The notes beneath the pieces were generated by a model. That model saw nothing but the letters and a program-made list of their open reading frames with translations. It made no database searches and was not told the origin of the DNA. Positions 1 through 6,407 of a stretch of DNA of 6,795 nucleotides are shown in pieces. Both the position numbers and the translations under genes were made by a program. Where the stretch lies: NCBI GenBank assembly GCA_035272265.1, contig DATEQV010000526.1, positions 1 through 6,795 on the forward strand, written 5' to 3'. The first letter of the stretch is position 1. Each line of letters begins with the position of its first letter. This DNA is from Acidisphaera sp035272265 (GTDB lineage: Bacteria > Pseudomonadota > Alphaproteobacteria > Acetobacterales > Acetobacteraceae).

Positions 1-714
1 GCCGACCAGCGTGATCGGCAGCAGCGTGATCCCGAGTCCGGCCGCCGCACAGCCGATCAGCGCCTCGATCGTGCCGAACTCCAGCCGCCGCGGCGCCGGG
101 ATGCCGCGCCGGGCGAGCACCTCCTCCAGCCGCTGGCGATACGAGCAGCCGGAACGCAGCACCACGATGCGGGCGTCGCCGATGTCGCCCAGGTCGCCAA
201 GGCCGGGCGGGCCGATCACCGCCAGTTCCTCCTGGAACATCGTCTCGGCGGTCAACTCCGGGTGCTCCACCGGCCCGCAGACGAAGGCGCCGTCCAGACG
301 TCCGGCCAGGACCTCGTCGAGCAACTCGCAGGTGGTGCCGGTGCGCAGCACGAGGTCGACCGCCGGATGCGCCCGGGCGAAGGCGGCCAGACGGTGCGAC
401 AGGCGCAGCGCCACGGTGGTTTCCAACGATCCGATCGTCAGCGAGCCCGCCGGCCGGCCGTCGTCCCGCGCGGCTTGCGCCGCTTCGGCCAGCAGGGCGG
501 CGACGCGCTGCGCATAGGGCAGCAGCCGGCGCCCAGCGTCGGTCAGGTCGGTCCCGCGGCTGTGCCGCTCGAACAGGACGACGCCGAGACTGGCTTCCAG
601 CGCGCGGATGCGCGCGGTGACGTTGCTCTGGACGGTGTGCAGCGCCTCGGCCGCTCGGCTCATGCCGCCGAGCCGCGCCACCGCCTCGAACACCCGCAGA
701 TCCGATGCGTCCAT
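1..714 (-). CDS. LysR-family transcriptional regulator, C-terminus outside the window
   Basis: This is a DNA-binding regulator of the LysR family. The visible 238 residues start at the ATG at 714-712, and the frame stays open to base 1. Family members are usually about 290-300 residues, so the last 50-60 are off the window. Residues 4-63 form the winged helix-turn-helix. The recognition part is around residues 19-40 (SRAAEALHTVQSNVTARIRA), followed by the typical LFERHSRG and T-DAGRRLLPYA stretch and a linker helix. From about residue 90 comes the periplasmic-binding-like effector domain. It carries a GCSYR motif (189-193) and an AAAGLGITLLP segment (about 223-233), both usual in the YofA/GltR/CzcR-like subgroup. 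The gene is divergent from yjbQ across 59 bases, the classical arrangement of a LysR protein with its target, but a regulatory link is inferred only. The effector is unknown. Confidence 0.93.
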   Translation of the reverse strand, partial: MDASDLRVFEAVARLGGMSRAAEALHTVQSNVTARIRALEASLGVVLFERHSRGTDLTDAGRRLLPYAQRVAALLAEAAQAARDDGRPAGSLTIGSLETTVALRLSHRLAAFARAHPAVDLVLRTGTTCELLDEVLAGRLDGAFVCGPVEHPELTAETMFQEELAVIGPPGLGDLGDIGDARIVVLRSGCSYRQRLEEVLARRGIPAPRRLEFGTIEALIGCAAAGLGITLLPITLVG

Positions 715-773
715 GCGGACGTCCTGATAGCACGGATGGTGGAACGGCGAGCACCCAGGCAGGTTTATCCCCG
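715..773. promoter_or_regulatory. Divergent intergenic region between LysR gene and yjbQ
   Basis: These 59 bases separate two divergent start codons and must hold at least part of both promoters. By family habit a LysR protein would bind here. I looked for a T-N11-A inverted repeat and saw no convincing one, nor a clear -35/-10 pair. The only translation signal is an AGG-rich stretch (756-763) ending 10 bases before the yjbQ ATG. Confidence 0.4.
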
Positions 774-1193
774 ATGCGCCAGTCCCAGACCGTCCTCGAC
801 GTCCCGACCAGCCACGCCGGGCTGCACGACATCACCGGCGAGGTGGCGCGCTGGGTCGCCGGGCAGGGGATCGGCCAGGGGCTGCTGACCGTCTTCATCC
901 GCCACACCTCGGCGAGCCTGGTCATCCAGGAGAACGCCGACCCGACCGTGCTGGCCGACCTGGAGGCGCATTTCCGCCGGCTGGTGCCGGAGCAGCCGGG
1001 CCTCTATCGCCACGACACCGAGGGGCCGGACGACATGCCGGCGCATATCCGCACCGCTCTGACGCAGGTCTCGCTCGGCATTCCGGTGCGCGACGGCCGG
1101 CCGGTGCTCGGCACCTGGCAGGGGATTTACGTCTGGGAGCACCGCGCCACGCCGCACCGGCGGCAGGTCGTGCTGCACCTCCTCGGCGAGTGA
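774..1193 (+). CDS. yjbQ: YjbQ / UPF0047 family protein (secondary thiamine-phosphate synthase type)
   Basis: This small cytosolic protein has 139 residues, matching the usual length of about 135-140. The family is annotated as a secondary thiamine-phosphate synthase on the basis of weak activity of the E. coli member; its main physiological role is unsettled. Family motifs are all present: FIRHTSASL (41-49), ENADP (53-57), HDTEGPDDMPAH (80-91) and GTWQGIYVWEHR (113-124). The spacing SLGIPV...G....GTWQGI from residue 100 fits the UPF0047 signature, and the conserved histidines and acidic residues of the presumed active pocket are kept. The ATG at 774 is chosen because the family homology begins there and an AGG-rich site lies upstream. 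An open frame extends back to 705, but that part overlaps the start of the LysR gene and has no family resemblance. The gene is divergent from the LysR gene and convergent with the coiled-coil gene, 51 bases away. Confidence 0.93.
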   Translation: MRQSQTVLDVPTSHAGLHDITGEVARWVAGQGIGQGLLTVFIRHTSASLVIQENADPTVLADLEAHFRRLVPEQPGLYRHDTEGPDDMPAHIRTALTQVSLGIPVRDGRPVLGTWQGIYVWEHRATPHRRQVVLHLLGE

Positions 1194-1244
1194 CGCTTCC
1201 GCGACGACGACGTTGGCTGTGTCCCGGTCAACCGCCGGTGCGCC

Positions 1245-1646
1245 TCACCACTTGATCTTCAGCTCGATGCCGCCGCTTTGGACCTTGAAGTTCGGCGGGG
1301 GCTGGAACTTCCAGTTGCTCGGCGCCAGCGTGACGCCGCTGTTGCCGAGCGGAACGCCGCCTTCCTTGATCATCTTGCTGACCGCGTCAGGAAGCTTGGG
1401 GAACGGCTGCGGATCGGCCTTCGGCGAGACCTTCAAAGCCCATATCTTCTTCTGGAGCTCGGCGGAGGCGTCCTGCGCATCCTTCGCGGCCGCGTCCCGC
1501 TGCTTCTTCAGCGCCTCGATCTTGTCCATCTCCTCCTTGATGTCGGCGAGTTTCTTGGCGACGTCCTTGATCGTCTTGGCCCAGTCGTCGACGAGATCTT
1601 CCACCGCCTTGACGACAGCGTCGTAGTCCTCGAGTCCGTCGGCCAT
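1245..1646 (-). CDS. Lys-rich coiled-coil protein of unknown function
   Basis: I do not recognise this 133-residue protein. It has no signal peptide and no membrane segment. Residues about 8-72 are almost entirely helix-forming and heptad-like, with hydrophobic positions such as V29, L33, I36, M40 and I43 spaced 4-3-4-3, which predicts a coiled coil. A Pro-rich hinge (about 75-87) leads to a short amphipathic piece. The tail (about 97-133) is beta-prone, contains a triple proline (PPPNF) and ends IELKIKW. There are 21 lysines and a single arginine, unlike the Arg-rich neighbours. The start at 1646 follows a GGGGG stretch about 6 bases upstream. The gene lies 79 bases downstream of the tartrate/D-malate dehydrogenase gene on the same strand, so it may be cotranscribed, but nothing ties it to that metabolism. 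Codon bias and composition make it far likelier than the opposing plus-strand frames. It could be a structural, scaffold or phage-derived protein. Confidence 0.75.
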   Translation of the reverse strand: MADGLEDYDAVVKAVEDLVDDWAKTIKDVAKKLADIKEEMDKIEALKKQRDAAAKDAQDASAELQKKIWALKVSPKADPQPFPKLPDAVSKMIKEGGVPLGNSGVTLAPSNWKFQPPPNFKVQSGGIELKIKW

Positions 1647-1725
1647 ACGAAACCCCCATGCGCTGCGAGGCGACCTTCGCGCAACGCCGTCGAAACAACA
1701 AGCGCCGCGATCGCCGGCCGTATCG

Positions 1726-2799
1726 TCAGCGGTTCGCGCCGCCGATCGCGTCCACCACCGCGCTTGTGACGTCCTTCGTGGTGGCGGTGCCGCCGAGGTC
1801 CGGCGTCACGATGCCCGAAGCGCACACCTGCTCGACCGCGGTCATCAGCGCGGCGGCGGCCGCCGCCTCGCCGAGGTGGTCGAGCATCATGCTCGCGGTC
1901 CAGAAGCTGGCGACCGGGTTGGCGATGCCCTTGCCGGTGATGTCGAAGGCGGAGCCGTGGATCGGCTCGAACATGCTGGGGAAGCGGCGATCCGGGTCGA
2001 TGTTGCCGGTGGGCGCGATGCCGAGCGAGCCGGCCAGTGCGGCGGCGAGGTCGCTCAGGATGTCGGCGTGCAGGTTGGTCGCGACCACGGTGTCGATCGA
2101 CCGCGGCCGGCGGACCATGCGCGTGGTCATCGCGTCGACCAGCTCCTTGTCCCAGGTCACGTCGGGGAAGTCGGCGGCGACGAGGGCCGCGACCTCGTCC
2201 CAGAACACCATGCCGTGCCGCTGCGCGTTGGACTTCGTCACCACCGTCAGGTGACGGCGCGGGCGTGCGCGGGCGATGCCGAACGCGTATCGCATGATCC
2301 GCTCGACGCCGCGGCGGGTGAAGATCGCCGTCTCGGTCGCGACCTCCTCCGGCAGTCCGCGATGCGCGCGCCCGCCGTGGCCGGCGTACTCGCCCTCGCT
2401 GTTCTCGCGCACGATCATCCAGTCGAGGTCGGCCGCTCCGACGTTGCGCAGCGGGCTGGTCACGCCGGGCAGGATGCGGGTCGGGCGGACGTTGGCGTAC
2501 TGGTCGAAGCCCTGGCAGATCGGCAGTCGCAGGCCCCACAGCGTGACGTGGTCCGGCACATCGGGCGCGCCGACCGCGCCGAAATAGATCGCATCGAATT
2601 TGCGCAGCTGATCCAACCCGTCGGTAGGCATCAGCGCCCCCGTGCGCCGGTAGCGGTCGCTGCCCCAGTCGAAACGCTCGATGGCGAGCTGGAAGCCGCC
2701 GTCGCGGCGAACCAGCGCGTCCAGCACCTCGAGGCCCGCGTCGATCACCTCGGGGCCGATGCCGTCGGCCGGAATGGCAGCTATGCGGTACGATCTCAT
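1726..2799 (-). CDS. ttuC: Tartrate dehydrogenase/decarboxylase or D-malate dehydrogenase (isocitrate/isopropylmalate dehydrogenase superfamily)
   Basis: This cytosolic NAD-dependent metal enzyme oxidises a 2R-hydroxy acid: tartrate to oxaloglycolate, or D-malate with decarboxylation to pyruvate and CO2. It has 357 residues against about 360 in the family. It opens with IPADGIGPEV (9-18). Next come the subgroup-specific FGAVGAPDVPDH (73-84) and LWGLRLPICQGFDQYANVRP (88-106, with R106 approximate), then RENSEGEYAGHGGR (131-144). Catalytic residues are visible as Tyr138, Lys189 (VVTKSNAQ) and metal-binding Asp222, Asp246 and Asp250 (TNLHADILSD). The cofactor loop is FEPIHGSAFDITGKGIANP (277-295). 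The WGLRLPI region points to TtuC/DmlA rather than LeuB or Icd; tartrate versus D-malate cannot be settled from sequence. I chose the ATG at 2799. A TTG at 2826 would add nine unconserved residues. Neither start has a strong Shine-Dalgarno. It is divergent from the 65-residue orphan gene. Confidence 0.92.
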   Translation of the reverse strand: MRSYRIAAIPADGIGPEVIDAGLEVLDALVRRDGGFQLAIERFDWGSDRYRRTGALMPTDGLDQLRKFDAIYFGAVGAPDVPDHVTLWGLRLPICQGFDQYANVRPTRILPGVTSPLRNVGAADLDWMIVRENSEGEYAGHGGRAHRGLPEEVATETAIFTRRGVERIMRYAFGIARARPRRHLTVVTKSNAQRHGMVFWDEVAALVAADFPDVTWDKELVDAMTTRMVRRPRSIDTVVATNLHADILSDLAAALAGSLGIAPTGNIDPDRRFPSMFEPIHGSAFDITGKGIANPVASFWTASMMLDHLGEAAAAAALMTAVEQVCASGIVTPDLGGTATTKDVTSAVVDAIGGANR

Positions 2800-2816
2800 C
2801 GGTTGATCCAGGTCAT
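2796..2816 (-). other. Possible six-codon leader overlapping the dehydrogenase start (ATGA)
   Basis: An ATG at 2816 opens a tiny frame reading MTWINR. Its TGA stop shares bases with the ATG of the dehydrogenase gene in an ATGA overlap. Such an overlap could couple translation and would compensate for the weak Shine-Dalgarno of the main start. It is short enough to occur by chance and has no strong ribosome site of its own, so it is only a suggestion. Confidence 0.15.
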
Positions 2817-2888
2817 GTTGTGGCAAGGAATTCCGCTCACCATCTCACGCGAGGAGGGAACGCCGTAACCAAAGGAGGCGCATTCCCA
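2800..2888. promoter_or_regulatory. Divergent intergenic region between dehydrogenase and 65-residue protein genes
   Basis: This 89-base region separates two divergent starts and should carry promoters for both genes. No good -35/-10 pair is visible by eye on either strand. On the plus strand it contains two purine-rich GGAGG stretches (around 2851-2858 and 2871-2878); the second is correctly placed for the downstream ATG. Confidence 0.35.
2871..2878 (+). promoter_or_regulatory. Near-perfect Shine-Dalgarno of the 65-residue protein
   Basis: The sequence AAAGGAGG ends 10 bases before the ATG at 2889. It is the best ribosome-binding site in the window. It fixes the start at 2889, and it is the main argument that this small plus-strand frame is really translated rather than being a shadow. 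Confidence 0.65.
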
Positions 2889-3086
2889 ATGTCCATTCTA
2901 TCCCGACTGGCCCATGTGTTTGCCGGCGGCCACGATCACGACCTGCTGAACGCCACCGACGACGTGTACGGCGTGCAGGACGTCGAGATGCCCCGCGCCG
3001 TGAGTTTCGCCGTCCCCCACGATCTCGCGATGCTCAGCCCCGAGCAGGTGCACGAGGTCGGCACCGTGCTCGGGCGGCGTTGCTGA
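2889..3086 (+). CDS. Small orphan protein, 65 residues, unknown function
   Basis: I do not recognise this protein. It begins MSILSRLAHVFAGGHDHDLL and continues through an acidic stretch (NATDDVYGVQDVEMP, about 21-35) to a hydrophobic-acidic C-terminal half with AVPHDLAMLSPEQVHEVGTV, ending RRC. The N-terminus is mildly amphipathic but too short and uncharged to call a signal peptide or membrane helix. There are five histidines and one terminal cysteine, which could hint at metal contact, though no motif is recognisable. Support is the excellent Shine-Dalgarno and a coding-like composition. It is divergent from the tartrate/D-malate dehydrogenase gene and ends 7 bases before the convergent thiolase gene's stop codon. 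The antisense frame at 3089-2898 lacks comparable start signals. Confidence 0.6.
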   Translation: MSILSRLAHVFAGGHDHDLLNATDDVYGVQDVEMPRAVSFAVPHDLAMLSPEQVHEVGTVLGRRC

Positions 3087-3093
3087 CACGCGG

Positions 3094-4278
3094 CTAGACG
3101 ATCTCGAACAGCCCGGCGGCGCCCATCCCGCCGCCGACGCACATCGTTACCACGCCGTATTTGACGCCGCGGCGCTTGCCTTCGATCAGGACGTGGCCGG
3201 TCAGCCGCGCGCCCGACATGCCGTAGGGATGGCCGATCGCGATCGCGCCGCCGTCCACGTTCAGCTTCGCGGGATCGATGCCGAGCCGGTCGCGGCAGTA
3301 GATCACCTGCACGGCGAAGGCCTCGTTCAGCTCCCATAGCCCGATGTCGTCGACGCTCAGGCCGTGCCGCTGCAGCAGACGCGGCACGGCGAACACCGGG
3401 CCGATGCCCATCTCGTCCGGTTCGCAGCCGGCGACCGCCATGCCGCGGAAGATCGCGAGCGGCTTGATGCCGCGCCGCGCCGCATCGCCCGCTTCCATCA
3501 CCACGCAGGCGGACGCGCCGTCGGATAGCTGCGATGCGTTGCCGGCGGTGATCGTCTTGTCCGGCCCGCGCACCGGCTTGAGGTTGGCCAGCCCCTCGGC
3601 GGTGGTGTCGGGCCGGTTGCCCTCGTCCTTGGTCAGACGGACCATCTTGTGGCTGATCGCGCCGGTTTCCTTGTCCACCAGCGCCATGCGGCTCTCCAGC
3701 GGCACGATCTCGTGCTCGAGCCGCCCCTCCGCCTGCGCGGCGGCGATGCGGCGCTGGCTTTCCAGCGCGTACTCGTCCTGCCGCTCGCGCCCGATGCCGT
3801 AGCGCGCGGCGACGACTTCGGCGGTGTCGATCATCGGCATGTAGACGTCCGGCTTGAGCTGCAGCAGCGCCTCGTCGAGGGCGCGGAATTTGTTGCGGTT
3901 CTCGTTCTGCACGAGGCTGATGCTCTCCAGCCCGCCGCCGACCGCGACCGGCACACCGTCGAACATCACGCGCTGGGCGGCGATCGCGATCGCCTGCATC
4001 CCCGAGCTGCACTGGCGGTCCACCGTCGATCCCGCCGTGGTGACCGGCAGGCCGGCGCGCAGCGCAGATTGCCGCGCGATGTTCATCCCCGTCGCACCCT
4101 CCTGCATCGCGCAACCGAGGATGACGTCCTCGACCTCCGCCGGATCGACGCCCGCGCGCTCGACGGCGTGGGCGACGGCGTGGCCGGCGAGGGTCGCCCC
4201 GTGCGTGTCGTTGAACGCGCCGCGATAGGCGCGGCCGATCGGGGTCCGCGCGGTCGAGACGATTACGGCTTCGCGCAT
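3094..4278 (-). CDS. Thiolase (acetyl-CoA C-acyltransferase, FadA-like)
   Basis: This enzyme performs CoA-dependent thiolytic cleavage of a 3-ketoacyl-CoA, releasing acetyl-CoA, or the reverse condensation; it acts in the cytosol. Its 394 residues match the 390-400 of the family. The acyl-accepting cysteine is Cys90 in DRQCSSGMQAI (88-97). The active-site Asn-Glu-Ala-Phe lies at 318-321. The catalytic His350 sits in GGAIAIGHPYGMSGAR (343-358), and the C-terminal proton-donating Cys380 in CVGGGMGAAGLFE (380-392). GHPYGM replaces the more common GHPLGC, a subfamily-level variant that leaves the histidine intact. The ATG at 4278 has a good AGGGAGG site six bases upstream. The gene follows the SDR gene by 72 bases on the same strand, so the two probably form one transcript. 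The degradative direction is likelier than synthesis, given the FadA-like sequence, but the substrate is unknown. Confidence 0.95.
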   Translation of the reverse strand: MREAVIVSTARTPIGRAYRGAFNDTHGATLAGHAVAHAVERAGVDPAEVEDVILGCAMQEGATGMNIARQSALRAGLPVTTAGSTVDRQCSSGMQAIAIAAQRVMFDGVPVAVGGGLESISLVQNENRNKFRALDEALLQLKPDVYMPMIDTAEVVAARYGIGRERQDEYALESQRRIAAAQAEGRLEHEIVPLESRMALVDKETGAISHKMVRLTKDEGNRPDTTAEGLANLKPVRGPDKTITAGNASQLSDGASACVVMEAGDAARRGIKPLAIFRGMAVAGCEPDEMGIGPVFAVPRLLQRHGLSVDDIGLWELNEAFAVQVIYCRDRLGIDPAKLNVDGGAIAIGHPYGMSGARLTGHVLIEGKRRGVKYGVVTMCVGGGMGAAGLFEIV

Positions 4279-4350
4279 CGCTGCCTCCCTGGTTTGCTGG
4301 TCCGGACGATGCGAGCGCAGCAGCTCGAGGTCCAGCCCGCCGATCGCAAG

Positions 4351-5097
4351 TCAGGCGTTCGCCAGGTAGCCGCCGTCCACCGGAATGCCCGCCCCGGTGA
4401 CGAAATCCGAGGCACTGCTGGCGAGGAACACGGCGGTCCCCGCGAGGTCGGACGGCTTGCCCCAGCGCTTGGCCGGCGTGCGCAGCAGCACATACTCCGA
4501 CAGCCCCGCCACCTGGGCGCGCGCCGCGTCGGTCAGGTCGGTCTCGATGTAGCCCGGCAGGATGGCGTTGACCTGGATGTTGTCCGGCGCCCAGGCGACG
4601 GCGAGCGCGCGCGTCAGCTGCAGGATGCCGCCCTTGCTCGCCGCGTAGGGTGCCGCGTGCGCCGCGCCCAGTAGCGACATGACCGAGCCGGTGTTGATGA
4701 TCTTGCCGCCGCGTGCCTTCAGCGCCGAATAGGCGGCCTGGCACAGCAGGAAGGCGGCCGTCAGGTTGACGTCCAGCACCTGCCGCCACTCGTCCTCGGC
4801 GAGGTCCTGCGGCGGCTTGCGGATCGCCATGCCGGCGTTGTTGACGACGATGTCGAGCCGGCCGTGCCGTGCCAGGCAGGCGGCGACGAGCGCGTCGCAA
4901 TCGGCCTTGTGCGCGACGTTGCCGGCGACGAATGACGCGCCCGGTCCGAGCTGCGCGAGCGCGGCCTGCGCCTTTGCCTCGTCGCGCCCGGCGATGACGA
5001 CCTCGGCTCCCGCCCCGGCGAGGCCCTTTGCCATGCCAAGCCCGATGCCGCCGTAGCCGCCGGTGACGATGGCCACCCGCGCGCTGAGATCGAACAT
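4351..5097 (-). CDS. Short-chain dehydrogenase/reductase (classical SDR)
   Basis: This is a classical NAD(P)-dependent SDR oxidoreductase of 248 residues, typical in length. The cofactor-binding glycine motif is TGGYGGIG (12-19). NNAG is at 86-89 and the structural Asn is N111. The catalytic tetrad is completed by Ser138, Tyr151 and Lys155 (YAASK), followed by PGYIETDL and VDGG near the C-terminus. An arginine right after the second beta strand (AGRD, R38) hints at NADP preference. Overall it resembles gluconate 5-dehydrogenase-like or 3-ketoacyl-ACP reductase-like SDRs; the substrate cannot be told. The ATG at 5097 has a G-rich site (GGGGGGAG) just upstream, and the Rossmann fold begins immediately after it. 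It is the first gene of an apparent pair with the thiolase, consistent with oxidation of a hydroxyl group before thiolytic cleavage, though not proof of it. Confidence 0.95.
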   Translation of the reverse strand: MFDLSARVAIVTGGYGGIGLGMAKGLAGAGAEVVIAGRDEAKAQAALAQLGPGASFVAGNVAHKADCDALVAACLARHGRLDIVVNNAGMAIRKPPQDLAEDEWRQVLDVNLTAAFLLCQAAYSALKARGGKIINTGSVMSLLGAAHAAPYAASKGGILQLTRALAVAWAPDNIQVNAILPGYIETDLTDAARAQVAGLSEYVLLRTPAKRWGKPSDLAGTAVFLASSASDFVTGAGIPVDGGYLANA

Positions 5098-5121
5098 CGC
5101 TCCCCCCGTTCCGTCGTGGGC

Positions 5122-5150
5122 ACGGTCGAGTGCGGCGGCAGGCCTGTCAA
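5122..5150 (-). promoter_or_regulatory. Candidate sigma-70 promoter for the SDR-thiolase pair
   Basis: A perfect -35 hexamer TTGACA lies at 5150-5145 on the minus strand. Seventeen bases further is GACCGT (5127-5122), a poor -10 that matches consensus at only two positions. Transcription from here would begin some 20 bases before the SDR ATG. The position is right, but the weak -10 in GC-rich DNA means an activator would be needed, or that the match is chance. Confidence 0.3.
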
Positions 5151-5170
5151 CGCCGGCCGGTGTGTGCCGG

Positions 5171-5362
5171 CTACGTGATCCGGAAATTCGCCGCCGAGAA
5201 CGACTCTGTCGGCGCGCCGATGTGCAGCGAACCGAGGCCGCACTCGCCCGAGCTGAGGAGGATATCGCCCGCCGCCGCCTCGAGATGGTCTTGGCGTTTG
5301 TAACTTAAGTCTGCGGTGTGCGACCACGACACGGTCCTGAGGTTCGGGCTCACGCGGTATCC
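5171..5362 (-). pseudogene. Possible remnant of an AraC-type regulator sensor domain
   Basis: The stretch between the SDR start and the complete AraC gene has no intact gene. One minus-strand frame, about 63 codons ending at a TAG (5173-5171), reads like part of an AraC N-terminal ligand-binding domain. It contains LEAAAGDILLSSGE followed by HIGAPTESFSAANFRI. The neighbouring AraC protein has VSAGDLLICSTEW at the equivalent place (about 110-122). About 33 of the last 37 codons end in G or C, as in real genes here, while codons further upstream are less biased. No start codon with a ribosome site is visible, and no helix-turn-helix follows in any frame before the SDR gene. A decayed, truncated paralogue fits best; a chance open frame is the alternative. 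Confidence 0.35.
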
Positions 5363-5414
5363 GGCCGACTGCTCGCGCCTCAAGGGCGCCCGGCTCCTTC
5401 CGGCCGCCGCGCGG

Positions 5415-6407
5415 TCAGTCGCCGCCGGCGAGCGCGCCGGCCCGCAGGTCGCCGGGTGCGGTGCCGAAGGCGTTGCGGAACGTGCGGTAGAAGGTGGACA
5501 GGCTGTCGAAACCGAAGCTGTACGCGATGTCGATGACCGAGCGGCGGGCATGCACGGGGCTGGCCAGCGCCTCGCGGCACGCTTCCAGCCGGCGGCGCAG
5601 GACGTAGCGGTTGAAGCTTTCGCCCGTCGGCTCGAACAGCACATGCAGCCCGCGGACGGAGATGCCCAGCGCGGCGGCGGCGGAATCGGGGCTGAGCGCC
5701 GGATCGGCGAGATGGTCGTCGATGTAGCGCCGGGCGGCGGCGAGGCGGACTTCCTGCACGGTCTGCCGGCTCCCGGCGCGTGCGTCGTCCGACGCGTTGC
5801 AGGCCAGCGCGGCGAGGCCGCACAGGTTGTGCAGCGCCGCCTCGGCCAGCTCCGGCGCCAGGTTCGGGATCTGCTCGAGCGCCGCGGTAAATCCCGCGCC
5901 CAGCAGCCCGCCGAGCGGGGAGGCGGCGGGCACGCGGACAGGCCCGGTCAGGCGCCCGCCCGCGAGCAGCGGGGCCAGCCGTTCCCCCGGGATGAGGAGC
6001 ATCGTCGGCGAAAGGCCGCCGGCGCAGGTGATCTCGAACGGCCACTCCGTGGAGCAGATGAGCAGGTCGCCGGCGCTGACGCGCGCATCGTGCCCGCTTA
6101 CGTGCGTCAGTGTCGTCGACTGCTCCCAATCCGTCGGGTAGCGCACCACGCCGAACTTCAGCGCGCTGTCGGCCGCGACGTTCGCGCGCGTGCGCCTCAG
6201 GCTCCAGTGCGCCGTGCTGTGCACCCGGGAGAGCGTGAACGGGCCGGCGCAATGCCCCTCCAGCACAACGCGGCCGGTGGTCAGGTCGGGGCGGTTGCCT
6301 TCGGTGACGCTGAACATCCGCCGGGCGATCACGCCCCGCCAGAGCGCCGTCCACCGCTCCAGCCGGTCGTGCGCCGGAAGATCGTCTGTCGAAAACTGCA
6401 TCCGCAT
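5415..6407 (-). CDS. AraC-family transcriptional regulator, complete
   Basis: This is a 330-residue transcriptional regulator. The N-terminal part (about 5-200) resembles the AraC-like ligand-binding domain found with FeaR-type regulators. It begins FSTDDLPAHDRLERWTALWR and includes the cupin-like VSAGDLLICS strand (110-119). The C-terminal domain (about 222-322) has two helix-turn-helix units: the first around 238-260 (DSAAAALGISVRGLHVLF), the second around 290-311 ending FGFDSLSTFYRTFRNAFG, then APGDLR. The start is either the ATG at 6407 or one two codons later at 6401. A GGGGTG stretch about 9 bases upstream of 6407 slightly favours the first. It lies upstream of the SDR-thiolase pair on the same strand, separated by about 318 bases, so it may regulate that pair. 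Its DNA-binding domain closely matches that of the partial gene at the right edge. Confidence 0.94.
   Translation of the reverse strand: MRMQFSTDDLPAHDRLERWTALWRGVIARRMFSVTEGNRPDLTTGRVVLEGHCAGPFTLSRVHSTAHWSLRRTRANVAADSALKFGVVRYPTDWEQSTTLTHVSGHDARVSAGDLLICSTEWPFEITCAGGLSPTMLLIPGERLAPLLAGGRLTGPVRVPAASPLGGLLGAGFTAALEQIPNLAPELAEAALHNLCGLAALACNASDDARAGSRQTVQEVRLAAARRYIDDHLADPALSPDSAAAALGISVRGLHVLFEPTGESFNRYVLRRRLEACREALASPVHARRSVIDIAYSFGFDSLSTFYRTFRNAFGTAPGDLRAGALAGGD

Noticed and set aside
705..773. A longer N-terminus for YjbQ starting at 705.
   Set aside because: It would overlap the divergent LysR start, adds non-homologous residues and lacks a ribosome site; the family length fits the start at 774.
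1213..1626. A plus-strand frame opposite the coiled-coil gene.
   Set aside because: It is rich in Ser/Ala/Phe without domain structure, and the minus-strand frame has better codon bias, a start signal and a coherent protein architecture.
1647..1725. A GC-rich near-palindrome followed by TTGTTGTTT on the minus strand, after the dehydrogenase gene, considered as a terminator.
   Set aside because: The best stem is only about four base pairs with mismatches beyond it, and the tail is not a continuous T run.
1876..2868. A 330-residue open frame on the plus strand opposite the dehydrogenase gene.
   Set aside because: It is antisense to a gene with all catalytic motifs intact, and its composition is typical of a mirror frame in GC-rich DNA.
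4279..4350. An in-frame upstream extension of the thiolase through the gap after the SDR gene.
   Set aside because: The frame has no start codon in this gap, and the thiolase family begins at the ATG at 4278 with its own good Shine-Dalgarno.
2936..4900. A 654-residue open frame on the minus strand running through the thiolase and SDR genes.
   Set aside because: It is highly Arg/Pro/Gly-rich, matches no family, and lies over two well-supported enzymes in another frame; it is a high-GC artefact.
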